This document shows positions 26,364 to 35,965 of a stretch of 62,784 nt of DNA, piece after piece. Position numbers and translations under genes: made by a program. The DNA is from Thalassotalea sp. PP2-459 (GTDB lineage: Bacteria > Pseudomonadota > Gammaproteobacteria > Enterobacterales > Alteromonadaceae): the NCBI RefSeq assembly GCF_001913705.1, contig NZ_MKQD01000012.1:1-62784 (forward strand), read 5' to 3'. The notes below the pieces were generated by a model. That model ran no database searches. It worked only from the letters and a program-made list of their open reading frames with translations, and had not been told where the DNA came from. Position 1 is the first letter of the stretch, and each line of letters begins with the position of its first letter.

Positions 26364-27161
26364 ATGTTAATTGAACAGCTGTTTAAACCTTTTGACACAC
26401 AACAGGCACAATATGAAATCACCGTTCCTAAAAATTGGTCTCAAGGACGTACCATTTATGGCGGCCTTTCAGCCGCATTGAGCTACCAAGCAGCTGAGAA
26501 CCTTATTGACGATGATAGATTAGTCCGCTCTTTCCATTGTAATTTTATTGGTCCATTAATGCCTGAACAACCCGTTCACATTAGCGCAGAAATTTTACGC
26601 TCAGGGAAAAATGTCACTCAAATCGTTGCAAAAGTAAGCCAAAATGGCCAGGTCGGTGTAATGTCTCAGGTATGCTTCGGAGTCGACCGTGACTCTGCGA
26701 TACTGCAAGTGGCGACCGATCGCCACAACATGCCAGCACCGAAAAAGCCTAAATTTATTCCTCTTATTCCCAAAGTTGTGCCTAAATTTGTTCAACACTT
26801 TGATTATACCTTTCATAAAGGTGATTTATCGGTAACCAAAAGCCAAGATCCTGTTTTACATGGCTGGACAAAGTTTTCGACAGCACCCAAGCAAATGAAA
26901 ATTGCACATTTGATTGCATTAATGGATGCCCTTCCACCCACTATGTTACAAATGATCCGTTTACCTGTTCCTGCAAGCACCATGAGTTGGAATGTAGAAT
27001 TTATAAATCCAGAGTTAATACTTCAGGGTAATCAATGGGTGGCTAGTCAAACAGAAGCGCACCATATTCGAAATGGTTATGGACATGAACAAGCAAAATT
27101 TTGGCATGAAAACGGTCAATTACTCGCCATATCAAAACAAGTGGTAGCAGTATTTGGTTAG
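26364..27161 (+). CDS. Acyl-CoA thioesterase, double hotdog family
   Basis: A 265-residue cytoplasmic protein with two hotdog repeats, of the TesB/thioesterase-like superfamily. The N-terminal repeat shows GRTIYGGLSAALSYQAA, VRSFHCNFIGPLMPEQPV and GKNVTQIVAKVSQNGQ, typical of acyl-CoA thioesterase hotdog folds. The C-terminal repeat contains HLIALMDALPPTMLQ, where the catalytic Asp of the family often lies, and PASTMSWNVEFINP. It hydrolyses acyl-CoA to fatty acid and CoA; chain length is not predictable. It lies between the serine hydrolase and the RmlD-like gene on the same strand with gaps of about 65-80 bp. Confidence 0.87.
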   Translation: MLIEQLFKPFDTQQAQYEITVPKNWSQGRTIYGGLSAALSYQAAENLIDDDRLVRSFHCNFIGPLMPEQPVHISAEILRSGKNVTQIVAKVSQNGQVGVMSQVCFGVDRDSAILQVATDRHNMPAPKKPKFIPLIPKVVPKFVQHFDYTFHKGDLSVTKSQDPVLHGWTKFSTAPKQMKIAHLIALMDALPPTMLQMIRLPVPASTMSWNVEFINPELILQGNQWVASQTEAHHIRNGYGHEQAKFWHENGQLLAISKQVVAVFG

Positions 27162-27225
27162 GGTGGTTTAATCTCATATCATTGTTATAATGAAACACCT
27201 TAAATCATCAAGGTAAACTCTTGTT

Positions 27226-28110
27226 ATGACGAAAATTATGATCACAGGTGCAACAGGCTTACTGGGCCGAGAACTTGTTAATACTTTATCTGAACATCAC
27301 GACATTATCGCTACTGGGTTTTCTCGTGCTAAACCGCCAATAGCTTCACTCGATTTACAAGATCAACAAGCGGTTGCCAACTTTATCGAAACTCACCAAC
27401 CAAACGTTATTATTCATGCGGCGGCAGAACGTAAGCCTGATGTATGCGAAACAAATCATGAGGCAACCTTAAACTTAAACGTTGCAGTATCTCAACATTT
27501 AGCCGAGTGTTGTTTACAGCATAATATTCGCTTTATTTTTATCAGTACTGATTATGTCTTTGATGGTGATCATGCCCCTTACCAAGAAAATGCCACGCCT
27601 CGTCCACTTAACTTTTATGGCCAAAGTAAACACCAAGCAGAAAAAGCCGTTTTATCAGTAAGTGAACAACACACAATTATTCGCGTACCTGTTTTATACG
27701 GCGAAGTGCAAACGTTAGCCGAGTCAGCTATTACAGTGATTGCCGAGCAAGTTATAGCATCATCAGAAACTGAACATGACCACTGGGCCATTCGTTATCC
27801 AACGCACGTTCAAGATATTGCACTTACGATTAGCGATTTAATTGCCCTAGCTTCATCGCAATGTCATGGAATATTTCATGTTAGTGATACCACAAAATTA
27901 ACCAAATTTAATATTGCTGAAATAATCAAAACACAGTTTTCTCTAGATGATAAAACATTAACCCCTTTATCTGCGCCATCAGAAACAGCAAGCAGGCCGT
28001 TTAATTGTGCGCTAAAAGACACGCGTTTACATGCATTAGGTATTCATCATACACGTGATTTTACCGCAGCAATATCGAAGGCTATCGCACCGCATATTAG
28101 GGTCTGTTGA
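27226..28110 (+). CDS. RmlD-like NAD(P)-dependent sugar-nucleotide reductase
   Basis: A 294-residue extended short-chain dehydrogenase. The Rossmann motif is TGATGLLGRELV. The catalytic site shows FISTDYVFDG and Y-x3-K in NFYGQSKHQAEK. The closest group is dTDP-4-dehydrorhamnose reductase (RmlD), including the MAT2B-like branch (IIHAAAERKPDVCE). No rml genes are nearby, so a rhamnose role is not supported. The stop codon TGA (28108-28110) lies inside the end of repeat element A, so the last residues (Arg-Val-Cys) are encoded by the repeat. Confidence 0.88.
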   Translation: MTKIMITGATGLLGRELVNTLSEHHDIIATGFSRAKPPIASLDLQDQQAVANFIETHQPNVIIHAAAERKPDVCETNHEATLNLNVAVSQHLAECCLQHNIRFIFISTDYVFDGDHAPYQENATPRPLNFYGQSKHQAEKAVLSVSEQHTIIRVPVLYGEVQTLAESAITVIAEQVIASSETEHDHWAIRYPTHVQDIALTISDLIALASSQCHGIFHVSDTTKLTKFNIAEIIKTQFSLDDKTLTPLSAPSETASRPFNCALKDTRLHALGIHHTRDFTAAISKAIAPHIRVC

Positions 28111-28128
28111 TTTTTCGTGTTTATTTTT
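28099..28128 (+). repeat. Repeat element A, partial copy at the 3' end of the RmlD-like gene
   Basis: AGGGTCTGTTGA followed by TTTTTCGTGTTTATTTTT matches the left end of element A copy 1 (GTTGATCTTTCGTGTTTATT) with one base changed. The opposite terminus is not found before the LysR gene, so only one end remains. It contributes the last three codons and stop of the upstream gene. Confidence 0.7.
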
Positions 28129-28225
28129 CTGGCACTTGCTAGATGCGAGCCTAAACGCTTTAGCTTGTTTTTATTGGTACAACAAGAAAATAACCACAGG
28201 CTATAATGCTGAAGATAATGTTCTT

Positions 28226-29083
28226 CTAGCACGACCGATTACGTAAAGCATCTGTTCTTGTTTGGGTAAACAATGTTTTCCAGTCATCAATAAGCTGTTG
28301 GTGGTAATGGTTTTTTTTATACACCATGTAAATCGGTCTTGTTATCTGAAGAGGCGACGGTATTTCAAATAAACGCTCGTCTTTTACAAACTCAACGGTT
28401 AACTCTGTTGGTAAATAACCAAATCCCCCTTTAGATAACATTACTTCCAATGCCATCATCGCCGTTGATGTTTTAAATTTAGGAATAAACTTATGATGTA
28501 ATGCATGTTCTTTATTGAAAGTAATGCCCCAGTCCACGTAAATATAATCATCAGCTTCTGGATCAAAACTACTGCTGCTTCCCACAAAGGATAAGTCAAA
28601 ATAACCAATTAGTTCATTGATGAAATCATCATCTTTAATTGGATCTGTCAGCAAACCTACATCTACTGTATGTTCGTCAATCTTACGTTGTATCGCTTCT
28701 CGGACAGAAATTTCGGTACTCAGCGAAACATGCTCAAATAGTGCTAATGCATCAAGGATTCGTGAACTAAAAAACGCATCCCACACATTAGGTGTTGCCG
28801 CAACATTAAATGCAACTTTTTGCTGATCAGCAATTGATAGTGCCACCTTTGATTGCGCCATTTGCTGTACCATTAATTGCGCGTGAGACAAAAGCACTTC
28901 GCCAGATTGTGTAAGCCTTAAATTATTTTTATCTCTGATCAACAGCCTTGTGCCATAAAACTCCTCTAATTGTTTAATTCTCGCACTTACCGCGGCTTGT
29001 GTAATATATAAGTTTTCTGCTGCTCGGCCAAAATGTTTATTTTCAGCCACTGAAATGAAGGTTTTAAATACACGAATGTCCAT
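28226..29083 (-). CDS. hdfR: LysR family regulator, HdfR-like
   Basis: A LysR-type regulator of about 285 residues. The winged helix-turn-helix is residues 1-60 (MDIRVFKTFISVAENKHFGRAAENLYITQAAVSARIKQLEE...), close to HdfR. The effector domain (about 90-285) is somewhat short. The frame extends to 29137, but the ATG at 29083 gives the usual LysR N-terminus. It is divergent from a MaoP-family gene, the same arrangement as hdfR/maoP (yifE) in E. coli, which supports the assignment. HdfR in E. coli represses flhDC and affects maoP. Confidence 0.82.
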   Translation of the reverse strand: MDIRVFKTFISVAENKHFGRAAENLYITQAAVSARIKQLEEFYGTRLLIRDKNNLRLTQSGEVLLSHAQLMVQQMAQSKVALSIADQQKVAFNVAATPNVWDAFFSSRILDALALFEHVSLSTEISVREAIQRKIDEHTVDVGLLTDPIKDDDFINELIGYFDLSFVGSSSSFDPEADDYIYVDWGITFNKEHALHHKFIPKFKTSTAMMALEVMLSKGGFGYLPTELTVEFVKDERLFEIPSPLQITRPIYMVYKKNHYHQQLIDDWKTLFTQTRTDALRNRSC

Positions 29084-29278
29084 GAATGCGTCCAATGTTA
29101 GCGGTACTATTGCAATGTAAATAAATCTTGTCTTCACGACAAATATTTTTTGTTTTTAAATAATCACTTTTTTACATACATTTCACCTAACCAGTAATCA
29201 CCGTATCAACGTATAGCAGTGTTATATAACTTAAGGCACTTAACTTTCGTTAATATCACTAGAAACACCACTAATTGA

Positions 29279-29305
29279 GTCACAATAACTCTTTGTCATT
29301 GTGAC
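29279..29305. promoter_or_regulatory. Inverted repeat upstream of maoP
   Basis: GTCACAAT (29279-29286) and ATTGTGAC (29298-29305) form a perfect 8-bp dyad 15 bp before the MaoP start. It could be an HdfR operator or a structure in the leader. The T-N11-A feature of LysR sites is loosely met. Confidence 0.4.
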
Positions 29306-29320
29306 AATGAAGGAGTATTT

Positions 29321-29662
29321 ATGAATACCACGATTAGAAAAGGTAAAGTACCATTTTATGGCGATCATGTGTTTACACATGGTATTTCTCGCAGTGGATT
29401 TTTTAACAAACGAGAATCAGAAGAATTACTCATTTACGGACATACGCTTTCCGCATTAGCTAATGGCACTTTAACGCCGGAAAACGCAGACGAACAACTG
29501 TTTATCGAACAAATATCATCTTCAGAACCTGCGACATTATATTTAGCAACGCTATGGCAAAAATACACAGCCTCTGTCATGAAAAGTAAGATGCATCACG
29601 GTTTTGCTAAAAGCAGCGCAAAAAGTACTTATACGCAAAATAATGATTTAGAATTTGCTTAA
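29321..29662 (+). CDS. maoP: MaoP-like (DUF413/YifE family) protein
   Basis: A 113-residue protein. The DUF413 signature is recognisable: PFYGDHVFTHGISRSGFFNKRESEELLIYGHTLSALANG, matching the family pattern F-Y-x3-x-F-P-R-G-F-S-R-S-G-D-F-T-x-x-E-x-x-L-L. In E. coli MaoP organises the Ori macrodomain together with the maoS DNA site next to the gene. The divergent hdfR neighbour is conserved. A strong AAGGAG precedes the ATG. The protein departs from the consensus at several positions (HGIS for RGFS), so the symbol is by family and synteny. Confidence 0.8.
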   Translation: MNTTIRKGKVPFYGDHVFTHGISRSGFFNKRESEELLIYGHTLSALANGTLTPENADEQLFIEQISSSEPATLYLATLWQKYTASVMKSKMHHGFAKSSAKSTYTQNNDLEFA

Positions 29663-29685
29663 TGCTCAAACTAGCTTAATTTAAA

Positions 29686-29735
29686 ACACCGCGAAACTCT
29701 CTACCTGAATGACAGTTTTGCGGTATCCTCCCTTA
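29686..29735 (+). terminator. Hairpin after maoP
   Basis: ACCGCGAAACT (about 29688) pairs with AGTTTTGCGGT (to about 29723) with one G:T pair and a 15-base loop. It lies about 25 bp after the maoP stop. A poly-T run is weak, so this is a probable but not perfect terminator. Confidence 0.6.
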
Positions 29736-29960
29736 TAGAGTCAACCTATCACAATACTATCTGGTTATTAACAACATAATTTTTCACCAAAATAGTGCAA
29801 TTAACTTATCGTTAAATCAATACTAGACTTTTACTCAAAAAAAAGTAATCTGTTAACAGTCTTTAAAGTGCTTGGTTGTGATGGAATGACCACCAGCCCA
29901 ATGTTATGGCACCTTGCGGCTTGATATTGTACATGGACAATCGTAGTAAAGGAGTTGTTG

Positions 29961-31010
29961 GTGAAAAGTGGACGCGATATACACATTCTGATCGTTGATG
30001 ATGTATCAGACAACATTCAAGTTGCCATGAATGTACTCAAAGAGGAAAGCTACACTTTCTCTTTCGCCCTGGACGGGCAAGAAGCACTTAACTTAATACA
30101 ACACACCGATTTTGATTTGGTTCTTTTAGACATTATGATGCCACATGTTAATGGCTTTGATGTTTGTAAAGCAATCAAAAGCCAACCAAATAAAAAAGAT
30201 ATACCGGTGATATTCTTAACAGCTAAAGCTGATGTTGATGCCATCTCAACAGGTTTTGAAGTTGGTGGTGTTGATTATATAACTAAGCCGTTTCATGCAA
30301 ATGAACTACTTTCACGGGTAAAAACACATGTAGAACTGTCCACTGCGCGAAAAGCATTACAGAAACACTCAGAAGAGGTTGCCAACAAAGCTAAATTACA
30401 AGCGGAACGACTCGTACTTGAAATTGAAGAACACCAGTGTGAAATGATTTACATTTTAATGGAAGTCATGGAGTCAACTTCTGATGAAACCGGACAACAT
30501 ATTCGCCGCGTTGCTGAAACTTGTCGATTGCTCGCTCAACATGTGAGCTACCTTAGTGACACAGACGTAAATACAGTATTTCTTGCATCACCAATGCATG
30601 ATATTGGTAAAATAGCCATTCCTAAAGACATTTTACATAAACCAGGTAAGTTAACCACTGATGAAATGACGATAATGAAAACCCATGCTGAAAAAGGGTA
30701 TGAATTATTGAAAAACTCAAAACGACGTTTAACAACAGCCGCCGCAATCATTGCTCGTGATCACCATGAAAAATGGGATGGTTCTGGCTACCCAAGAGGA
30801 TTATCAGGAGAGCAAATTCATATTTATGGTCGCATAGTCGCACTTGCTGATGTATTTGATGCTTTAACGCATAAACGTCAATACAAGAATGCCTGGACCG
30901 TTGAGGATGCCGTAAACTATATAAAAGACAATAAAGGGGTGCATTTTGACCCCATGTTAGTGGATATTTTTGTTGAACACTTACCTGAATTTCTTGAAAT
31001 AATGCACTAA
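29961..31010 (+). CDS. Response regulator with HD-GYP phosphodiesterase domain
   Basis: A 349-residue two-domain protein. The receiver domain (about 5-125) has the acidic pair Asp13/Asp14, phosphoacceptor Asp57 in LVLLDIMMPHVNG and Lys in TKPFHANEL. A short coiled coil leads to an HD-GYP domain (about 150-345) with HDIGKIAIP, DHHEKWDGSGYPRGL and LADVFDAL. HD-GYP enzymes degrade c-di-GMP to pGpG or GMP. Several start codons are possible; GTG at 29961 is chosen because AAGGAG lies six bases upstream. The hybrid kinase starts 4 bp after the stop, so the two form one signalling unit. Confidence 0.93.
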   Translation: MKSGRDIHILIVDDVSDNIQVAMNVLKEESYTFSFALDGQEALNLIQHTDFDLVLLDIMMPHVNGFDVCKAIKSQPNKKDIPVIFLTAKADVDAISTGFEVGGVDYITKPFHANELLSRVKTHVELSTARKALQKHSEEVANKAKLQAERLVLEIEEHQCEMIYILMEVMESTSDETGQHIRRVAETCRLLAQHVSYLSDTDVNTVFLASPMHDIGKIAIPKDILHKPGKLTTDEMTIMKTHAEKGYELLKNSKRRLTTAAAIIARDHHEKWDGSGYPRGLSGEQIHIYGRIVALADVFDALTHKRQYKNAWTVEDAVNYIKDNKGVHFDPMLVDIFVEHLPEFLEIMH

Positions 31011-31014
31011 CATT

Positions 31015-34000
31015 ATGCTATTTCGCGCTATAAAACTGCTGATTATCGTTGTATTTTTTTCAGTTTCACTCACTCAAGTAAGTGCTGAAAGTAATCAACA
31101 GATCACGACTAAGGTTTCTTTATCCGAGGCTGAAAAACAATGGTTAATCAACAACCCAGTAGTCGTTGTTGGTGGAACTCCAGATTGGACCCCGTTCAAC
31201 TTTAGTGATGTTCAAGGACAATGGCATGGTATTGCCAAAGACTACCTTGATCTCGTTGCTCAATACACAGGGCTTAATTTTAACGTAGAAATAAACCCGT
31301 GGCATACCAACTTAGCTCTAATTCAATCGGGTGATGTTCATATTTTAGGGTCTGTTTATAAAACCAAAGAAAGAGAGTTATTTCTAAATTTTTCAAAGCC
31401 TTATTTTTTTGCATTAGATTATTTTTTTATTAGAAAAGATTTAGAAGTATATGACTTATCAGACCTCAACGGTAAACGTGTAGCACTACCTAAAGGTTAT
31501 GCACATCAAAAAATAATAAAAACACACTTCCCTCACATTAAGATTGTTGAAGTAAACACCTTCGGTGATGCCATTGACGCGGTTTTAGAAAATGAAGCGG
31601 ATATGTTATATGACACATACGGCGCTTTAATTTACACCTTAGAAAAAGAAGGAATAAATACTATTGTGCCATTTAAGTCTACACGGCATATAGGAAAAAA
31701 TCCGATCCATATTGTCTCACATAAAGACCACCCTGAGCTTGCTAGCATCATTCAAAAAGGGCTAGATGCCATTACCGTTGAGCAACATCGGCAAATACAG
31801 CTTACTTGGTTTTCACCGCCTACGGATACTGTTCTAAAAATACCGTTAACCACTGAAGAGCAACAATGGTTGGCTGAAAATCCAACGGTAAATGTTGCAG
31901 GTAATTTCAGTTTTCCTCCTATTGATTACACAGAACAAGGTAAACCTGTTGGCTTTGCCCATGATTTATTAACCCTGATCACTCAACGTACTGGCTTGCA
32001 ATTTTCAACAATAAGTTACCCATGGACAGAGGCATTACGTAATACAAAACAGGGCAACGCACACTTACTACCAGCCATTTATCAAACCCCCAAGCGTGAT
32101 GAAGATTTCATTTTTTCAGATGAGTATTACAAATCTCTCGATTACTTTTTCTCAAAAAAATCGTTAGACATACGGAAAAATAACACGTTAGCAGGCCTGA
32201 CAGTCGCAATAGTGAAAGATCATGCAGCGAGTTCGATAATCAAAAAACAATACCCAAAATTAACGATCGTTCATAAAGAGACATTACGAGAAGCAATACA
32301 AGACGTTCAAGAAAATAAAGCAGACTTAGTTTATGATGGTTATAGCGCGATTCAATATCATATTACCAACAATGGCATTGTTAACTTTATTGCACAAAGA
32401 CCAATCGCGGGCACGCAATCTACGCCGTTAAAAATGGCAACAACAAAACAAAACGGTCCGTTAATTTCCATAATCAACAAAGCCCTAGCCTCAATAACAA
32501 ATGATGAACAAAATAAGCTTCTTAATAAGTGGTCATTAAGTACTACAAATAACTCAAGATTACAAAAGCTATCTTCATTAACACTTACGCTTGAAGAAAA
32601 ACAATGGTTGCGTGATCATAAAACATTAAGTCTAGCGATAGATCCTAACTGGATGCCGTTTGAATCTATCAATGAACACCAGCAACATATCGGTATAGTG
32701 CCTGATTACCTTTCAATTATCGAAGAATTACTTAATATCAAATTTAAACGGCTGCCCTCCGAAAGCTGGCAAGAAAGTAAAACCTTCCTCTTAACAAAAA
32801 AGGCAGATATTGGTACCGCCGCTAATACTTACAAGCCGCTTGAACATTTACTTTTTACAGACAGTATTATCAGTAGTCCTTTTGTCATCGTGATGCAAAA
32901 TGAAGAAAAATATATTGATAACATCACCCAAATATTAAATAAGCACATCACCCTGATTAATGACTACTTCAGTACACAAGATTTAATCGACCGATTTCCT
33001 GATAAAAACTTTCAATTAGTGGATAACGCGGCACAAGGGCTTGATGATTTGTCATCAGGTAAAACAGATGTTTTTATTGCATCGCTAGCCCAAGTAAACT
33101 ATTTAATCGCAGAGCAAGGTTACAGTGGCTTACGTGTTGTCGGCAAAACTACTTACAACTTACCATTACGTTTTACCATTCAAGAAGAATTAGCACCACT
33201 GGTGCCTATTATTAATAAAGCATTAAAAAGCATCAGCACGGCAAAAAAACAACAAATAGTTGATAACTGGGGAAACAAAGAACCAATTATTCGCACTAAT
33301 TACCAACTTATTTTTCTTGTTCTCATTATTGCGAGCCTAATAGTTATCATTATTTTTCTTTGGAACAGACGATTACAACAAGAAGTACTGTTGCGCACAA
33401 AAACACAGCAATCACTAAAACAAAGTGAAAGAAACTTATCTGTTGTCATCGATAATATTCCCGTCATTGTTTTTGTTGCAGACAGGCAAAGTAACGTTTT
33501 ATTAATGGCAAATAACCATGCGATTGATGAATTAAATATTGATGAAGATAACCTTGGAGCCTTCTCTAGTCATCAATTTTATCAAGGTGACATTGAGAAT
33601 GTCCATGATGAGCAAGTGACAATATCAACGTTAAAAAACAACACTATCGAGGGGTTACTTTCTGTTATTCCCATTCGGTATCAACACAAACACGCCCTGT
33701 TATATATTATTGTAAATCTGAACGAACGTGTTGTTATGGAGCGAGAGTTAGAACAAGCAAAAACTAACGCCGAAAATGCCAATAAAGCTAAATCAGAGTT
33801 CCTTGCTAATATGAGCCATGAAATTCGCACCCCAATGAACGCTATCATTGGCTTTACTGAGCTTCTCTATGAGCAAATTCAAGACAATAAATTAAAAGGC
33901 TTTGTTAAAACCATCAAGTCTGCTGGCAGCTCATTGTTACTGTTAATCAACGATATTTTAGACCTTTCAAAAATTGAAGCAGGTAAACTAAGCATCTCAA

Positions 34001-35205
34001 AAGACGTATGCAACCCACATAATATTTTTGAAGACATCAGCCAAGTGTTTACCATGAATGTGCGCCAAAAAGGCTTAGACTTTATGCTTGAGGTTGATGA
34101 AAAAATTCCGCATTCGTTGTTACTTGATGCCACTCGCATTCGGCAAATTTTATTTAACCTCGTAGGCAATGCTGTAAAATTCACCGATACAGGCAGCATT
34201 ACATTGCGCGCCACAGCTGAGAATGAAAACAGCATTCATAGCACGGTTGATTTAAGAATTGACGTTATAGACACAGGCATTGGCATACCTGCCGATACAG
34301 TCGAGCATATTTTTGAAAGTTTTCAACAGCAAGAAGGACAAAGCGTTAGAAAATATGGCGGAACCGGTTTAGGACTAACCATTAGCAAAAGATTAACTGA
34401 GCTAATGAATGGCAAAATATCTGTGCAAAGCCAAGTAAATAAAGGGTCGTGTTTTTCAGTTTATTTAAGGAAAGTCGATATTTGCGCGATTGATAATAAT
34501 CAACAATCAACATCGGTTAAAGCCGCTGATAAATCTATTGTATTCGATAAAGCAAAAATATTACTCGTAGATGATATTCCTGACAATCGTCATCTATTAA
34601 TCGAAATATGCAAAACATTAGCAATTGAAACACATGAAGCTTGTAATGGTTTAGAAGCGGTCAACGCTGTAAAACATCAAACATTTGATTTGATTATTAT
34701 GGATATCAGAATGCCTGAAATGGATGGCTATCAAGCAGCAAATATTATTAATAAATCACACCCTAAACTGCCAATTATTGCTCTAACGGCTTCCGTCATG
34801 CGTGATGATTATGAGCGTCAGCGCCGAGAAAACTTTACCGGATATTTAAGAAAACCAGTACTAAAGCAAGAGTTAATCAATGAGTTAAAGACACATTTAC
34901 CTTATCAAGAGTTATCAGCCGATAAAGAAAAATCAAGTGATAATGTATTTAGCAAATCATTATTACAGCACTTACAAGTAACCTATTTAACTAGTTGCCA
35001 GCAATTGATGCAGAATAATAATTTGAATGAAATTTCACAATTTTCTCAAAAACTGCAACAAACAGCCGAACATTACCAAAGCGAAGCTTTACGTCATTTT
35101 AATGCTGATCTTCAACAAGCGGTTGATAGTTTTGACGTGACAGAAATAAAAGCCTGTTTACAGCAGTTTTGCCAAATGTGCCGCATGGATGATAACCCGC
35201 AATAA
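31015..35205 (+). CDS. Hybrid sensor histidine kinase with three periplasmic solute-binding domains
   Basis: A 1396-residue BvgS/EvgS-like kinase. Signal peptide about 1-25, then three type-3 solute-binding modules in the periplasm (about 35-265, 285-510, 525-765), each opening with the same pattern (EKQWLINNP, EQQWLAENP, EKQWLRDHK). A transmembrane helix follows at about 768-790 (LIFLVLIIASLIVIIIFLW), then a PAS-like region, HisKA with phospho-His935 in NMSHEIRTPMN, HATPase with DTGIGIP and GGTGLGL, a receiver with Asp1230 in IIMDIRMPEMDG, and a C-terminal helical tail of about 90 residues resembling an HPt but without a convincing phospho-His. Likely phosphorylates the HD-GYP regulator encoded 4 bp upstream. 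Ligand unknown. Confidence 0.93.
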   Translation: MLFRAIKLLIIVVFFSVSLTQVSAESNQQITTKVSLSEAEKQWLINNPVVVVGGTPDWTPFNFSDVQGQWHGIAKDYLDLVAQYTGLNFNVEINPWHTNLALIQSGDVHILGSVYKTKERELFLNFSKPYFFALDYFFIRKDLEVYDLSDLNGKRVALPKGYAHQKIIKTHFPHIKIVEVNTFGDAIDAVLENEADMLYDTYGALIYTLEKEGINTIVPFKSTRHIGKNPIHIVSHKDHPELASIIQKGLDAITVEQHRQIQLTWFSPPTDTVLKIPLTTEEQQWLAENPTVNVAGNFSFPPIDYTEQGKPVGFAHDLLTLITQRTGLQFSTISYPWTEALRNTKQGNAHLLPAIYQTPKRDEDFIFSDEYYKSLDYFFSKKSLDIRKNNTLAGLTVAIVKDHAASSIIKKQYPKLTIVHKETLREAIQDVQENKADLVYDGYSAIQYHITNNGIVNFIAQRPIAGTQSTPLKMATTKQNGPLISIINKALASITNDEQNKLLNKWSLSTTNNSRLQKLSSLTLTLEEKQWLRDHKTLSLAIDPNWMPFESINEHQQHIGIVPDYLSIIEELLNIKFKRLPSESWQESKTFLLTKKADIGTAANTYKPLEHLLFTDSIISSPFVIVMQNEEKYIDNITQILNKHITLINDYFSTQDLIDRFPDKNFQLVDNAAQGLDDLSSGKTDVFIASLAQVNYLIAEQGYSGLRVVGKTTYNLPLRFTIQEELAPLVPIINKALKSISTAKKQQIVDNWGNKEPIIRTNYQLIFLVLIIASLIVIIIFLWNRRLQQEVLLRTKTQQSLKQSERNLSVVIDNIPVIVFVADRQSNVLLMANNHAIDELNIDEDNLGAFSSHQFYQGDIENVHDEQVTISTLKNNTIEGLLSVIPIRYQHKHALLYIIVNLNERVVMERELEQAKTNAENANKAKSEFLANMSHEIRTPMNAIIGFTELLYEQIQDNKLKGFVKTIKSAGSSLLLLINDILDLSKIEAGKLSISKDVCNPHNIFEDISQVFTMNVRQKGLDFMLEVDEKIPHSLLLDATRIRQILFNLVGNAVKFTDTGSITLRATAENENSIHSTVDLRIDVIDTGIGIPADTVEHIFESFQQQEGQSVRKYGGTGLGLTISKRLTELMNGKISVQSQVNKGSCFSVYLRKVDICAIDNNQQSTSVKAADKSIVFDKAKILLVDDIPDNRHLLIEICKTLAIETHEACNGLEAVNAVKHQTFDLIIMDIRMPEMDGYQAANIINKSHPKLPIIALTASVMRDDYERQRRENFTGYLRKPVLKQELINELKTHLPYQELSADKEKSSDNVFSKSLLQHLQVTYLTSCQQLMQNNNLNEISQFSQKLQQTAEHYQSEALRHFNADLQQAVDSFDVTEIKACLQQFCQMCRMDDNPQ

Positions 35206-35249
35206 AATAGTAAATTAACGCTTTTTCAGCTTTACCCGCAACCTGTCGG

Positions 35250-35876
35250 TTATTTTTCCTCAAATGGCAATAACAGCGTTTTCATCGCAGGACGTAACGC
35301 AAGCAAAATACCTTTTTTATCAATTGAAGGATTTAGTACTCTGCGCAACAATAACCCACCAATCATAGAAAACATTACCTCTATGCGTGCATCTACTTCA
35401 CGCTCAGTTGCCTTTTTTAACGCACCTCTACTTCCAACGAGTAGCTTACGCATTTCGTGTCTTGCATGTGTATCTGACTGTTGTAATAAACTTGCAATTT
35501 TATCATTGCGCGCCGCTTCCGATAACATTTCTAAATGTAAAGCCTTACTCTTCTCAGCATTAGTATGACGTTCAACGGCTTCATCTAAACTGTCAACCAA
35601 GATCGCGATGAGATCGCCTGGCTTATCGCCAAATTCTTGAAACAATGAGATCATTTCTTCCATATCTCGTTGAATAATTGACTCAATAATCGCTTCTTTA
35701 CTCGCGAAATAATTATAAATATGACCCGCGCTCATACCGGCTGTTTTTGAAATTTCAGCCATACCTGCGCCATGATACCCCTTTCGTTTAAAACATTCAG
35801 CTGCCGCACATAACACTTGATTTCGTCTGGTTTCAGCTAACGCAGGATCAGCATGCTTTTTAGTTTTTGCGGTCAT
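35250..35876 (-). CDS. TetR family regulator, last gene of the RND operon
   Basis: A 208-residue TetR-family repressor. The helix-turn-helix is clear (QVLCAAAECFKRKGYHGAGMAEISKTAGMSAGHIYNYFASKEAII). Start ATG at 35876, with GGAG five bases upstream; the frame also has a GTG two codons earlier. The C-terminal domain is typical of AcrR-like pump regulators. It follows acrB on the same strand after about 90 bp. It probably represses the pump through the palindrome upstream of acrA. Confidence 0.92.
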   Translation of the reverse strand: MTAKTKKHADPALAETRRNQVLCAAAECFKRKGYHGAGMAEISKTAGMSAGHIYNYFASKEAIIESIIQRDMEEMISLFQEFGDKPGDLIAILVDSLDEAVERHTNAEKSKALHLEMLSEAARNDKIASLLQQSDTHARHEMRKLLVGSRGALKKATEREVDARIEVMFSMIGGLLLRRVLNPSIDKKGILLALRPAMKTLLLPFEEK

Positions 35877-35899
35877 AACCACTCCACACTTTTAAGTGC

Positions 35900-35931
35900 T
35901 TAAGTGATGCATATTGTTCTGCATCACTTAA
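35900..35931. other. Perfect hairpin between acrB and tetR
   Basis: TTAAGTGATGCA (35900-35911) and TGCATCACTTAA (35920-35931) form a 12-bp perfect stem with an 8-base loop. No T-tract follows on the minus strand. It may stabilise the 3' end of the acrAB message or attenuate reading into tetR, or bind a dimeric regulator. Confidence 0.55.
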
Positions 35932-35965
35932 ATCACAAACCTATAGTTAAATTTTGCAATGCAGC

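Noticed and set aside
29783-29800. TTCACCAAAATAGTGCAA upstream of the HD-GYP gene, resembling an NtrC site
   Set aside because: Only one half-site is intact and no sigma-54 promoter with correct spacing follows; TGGCAC near 29909 lacks a TTGC at the right distance.
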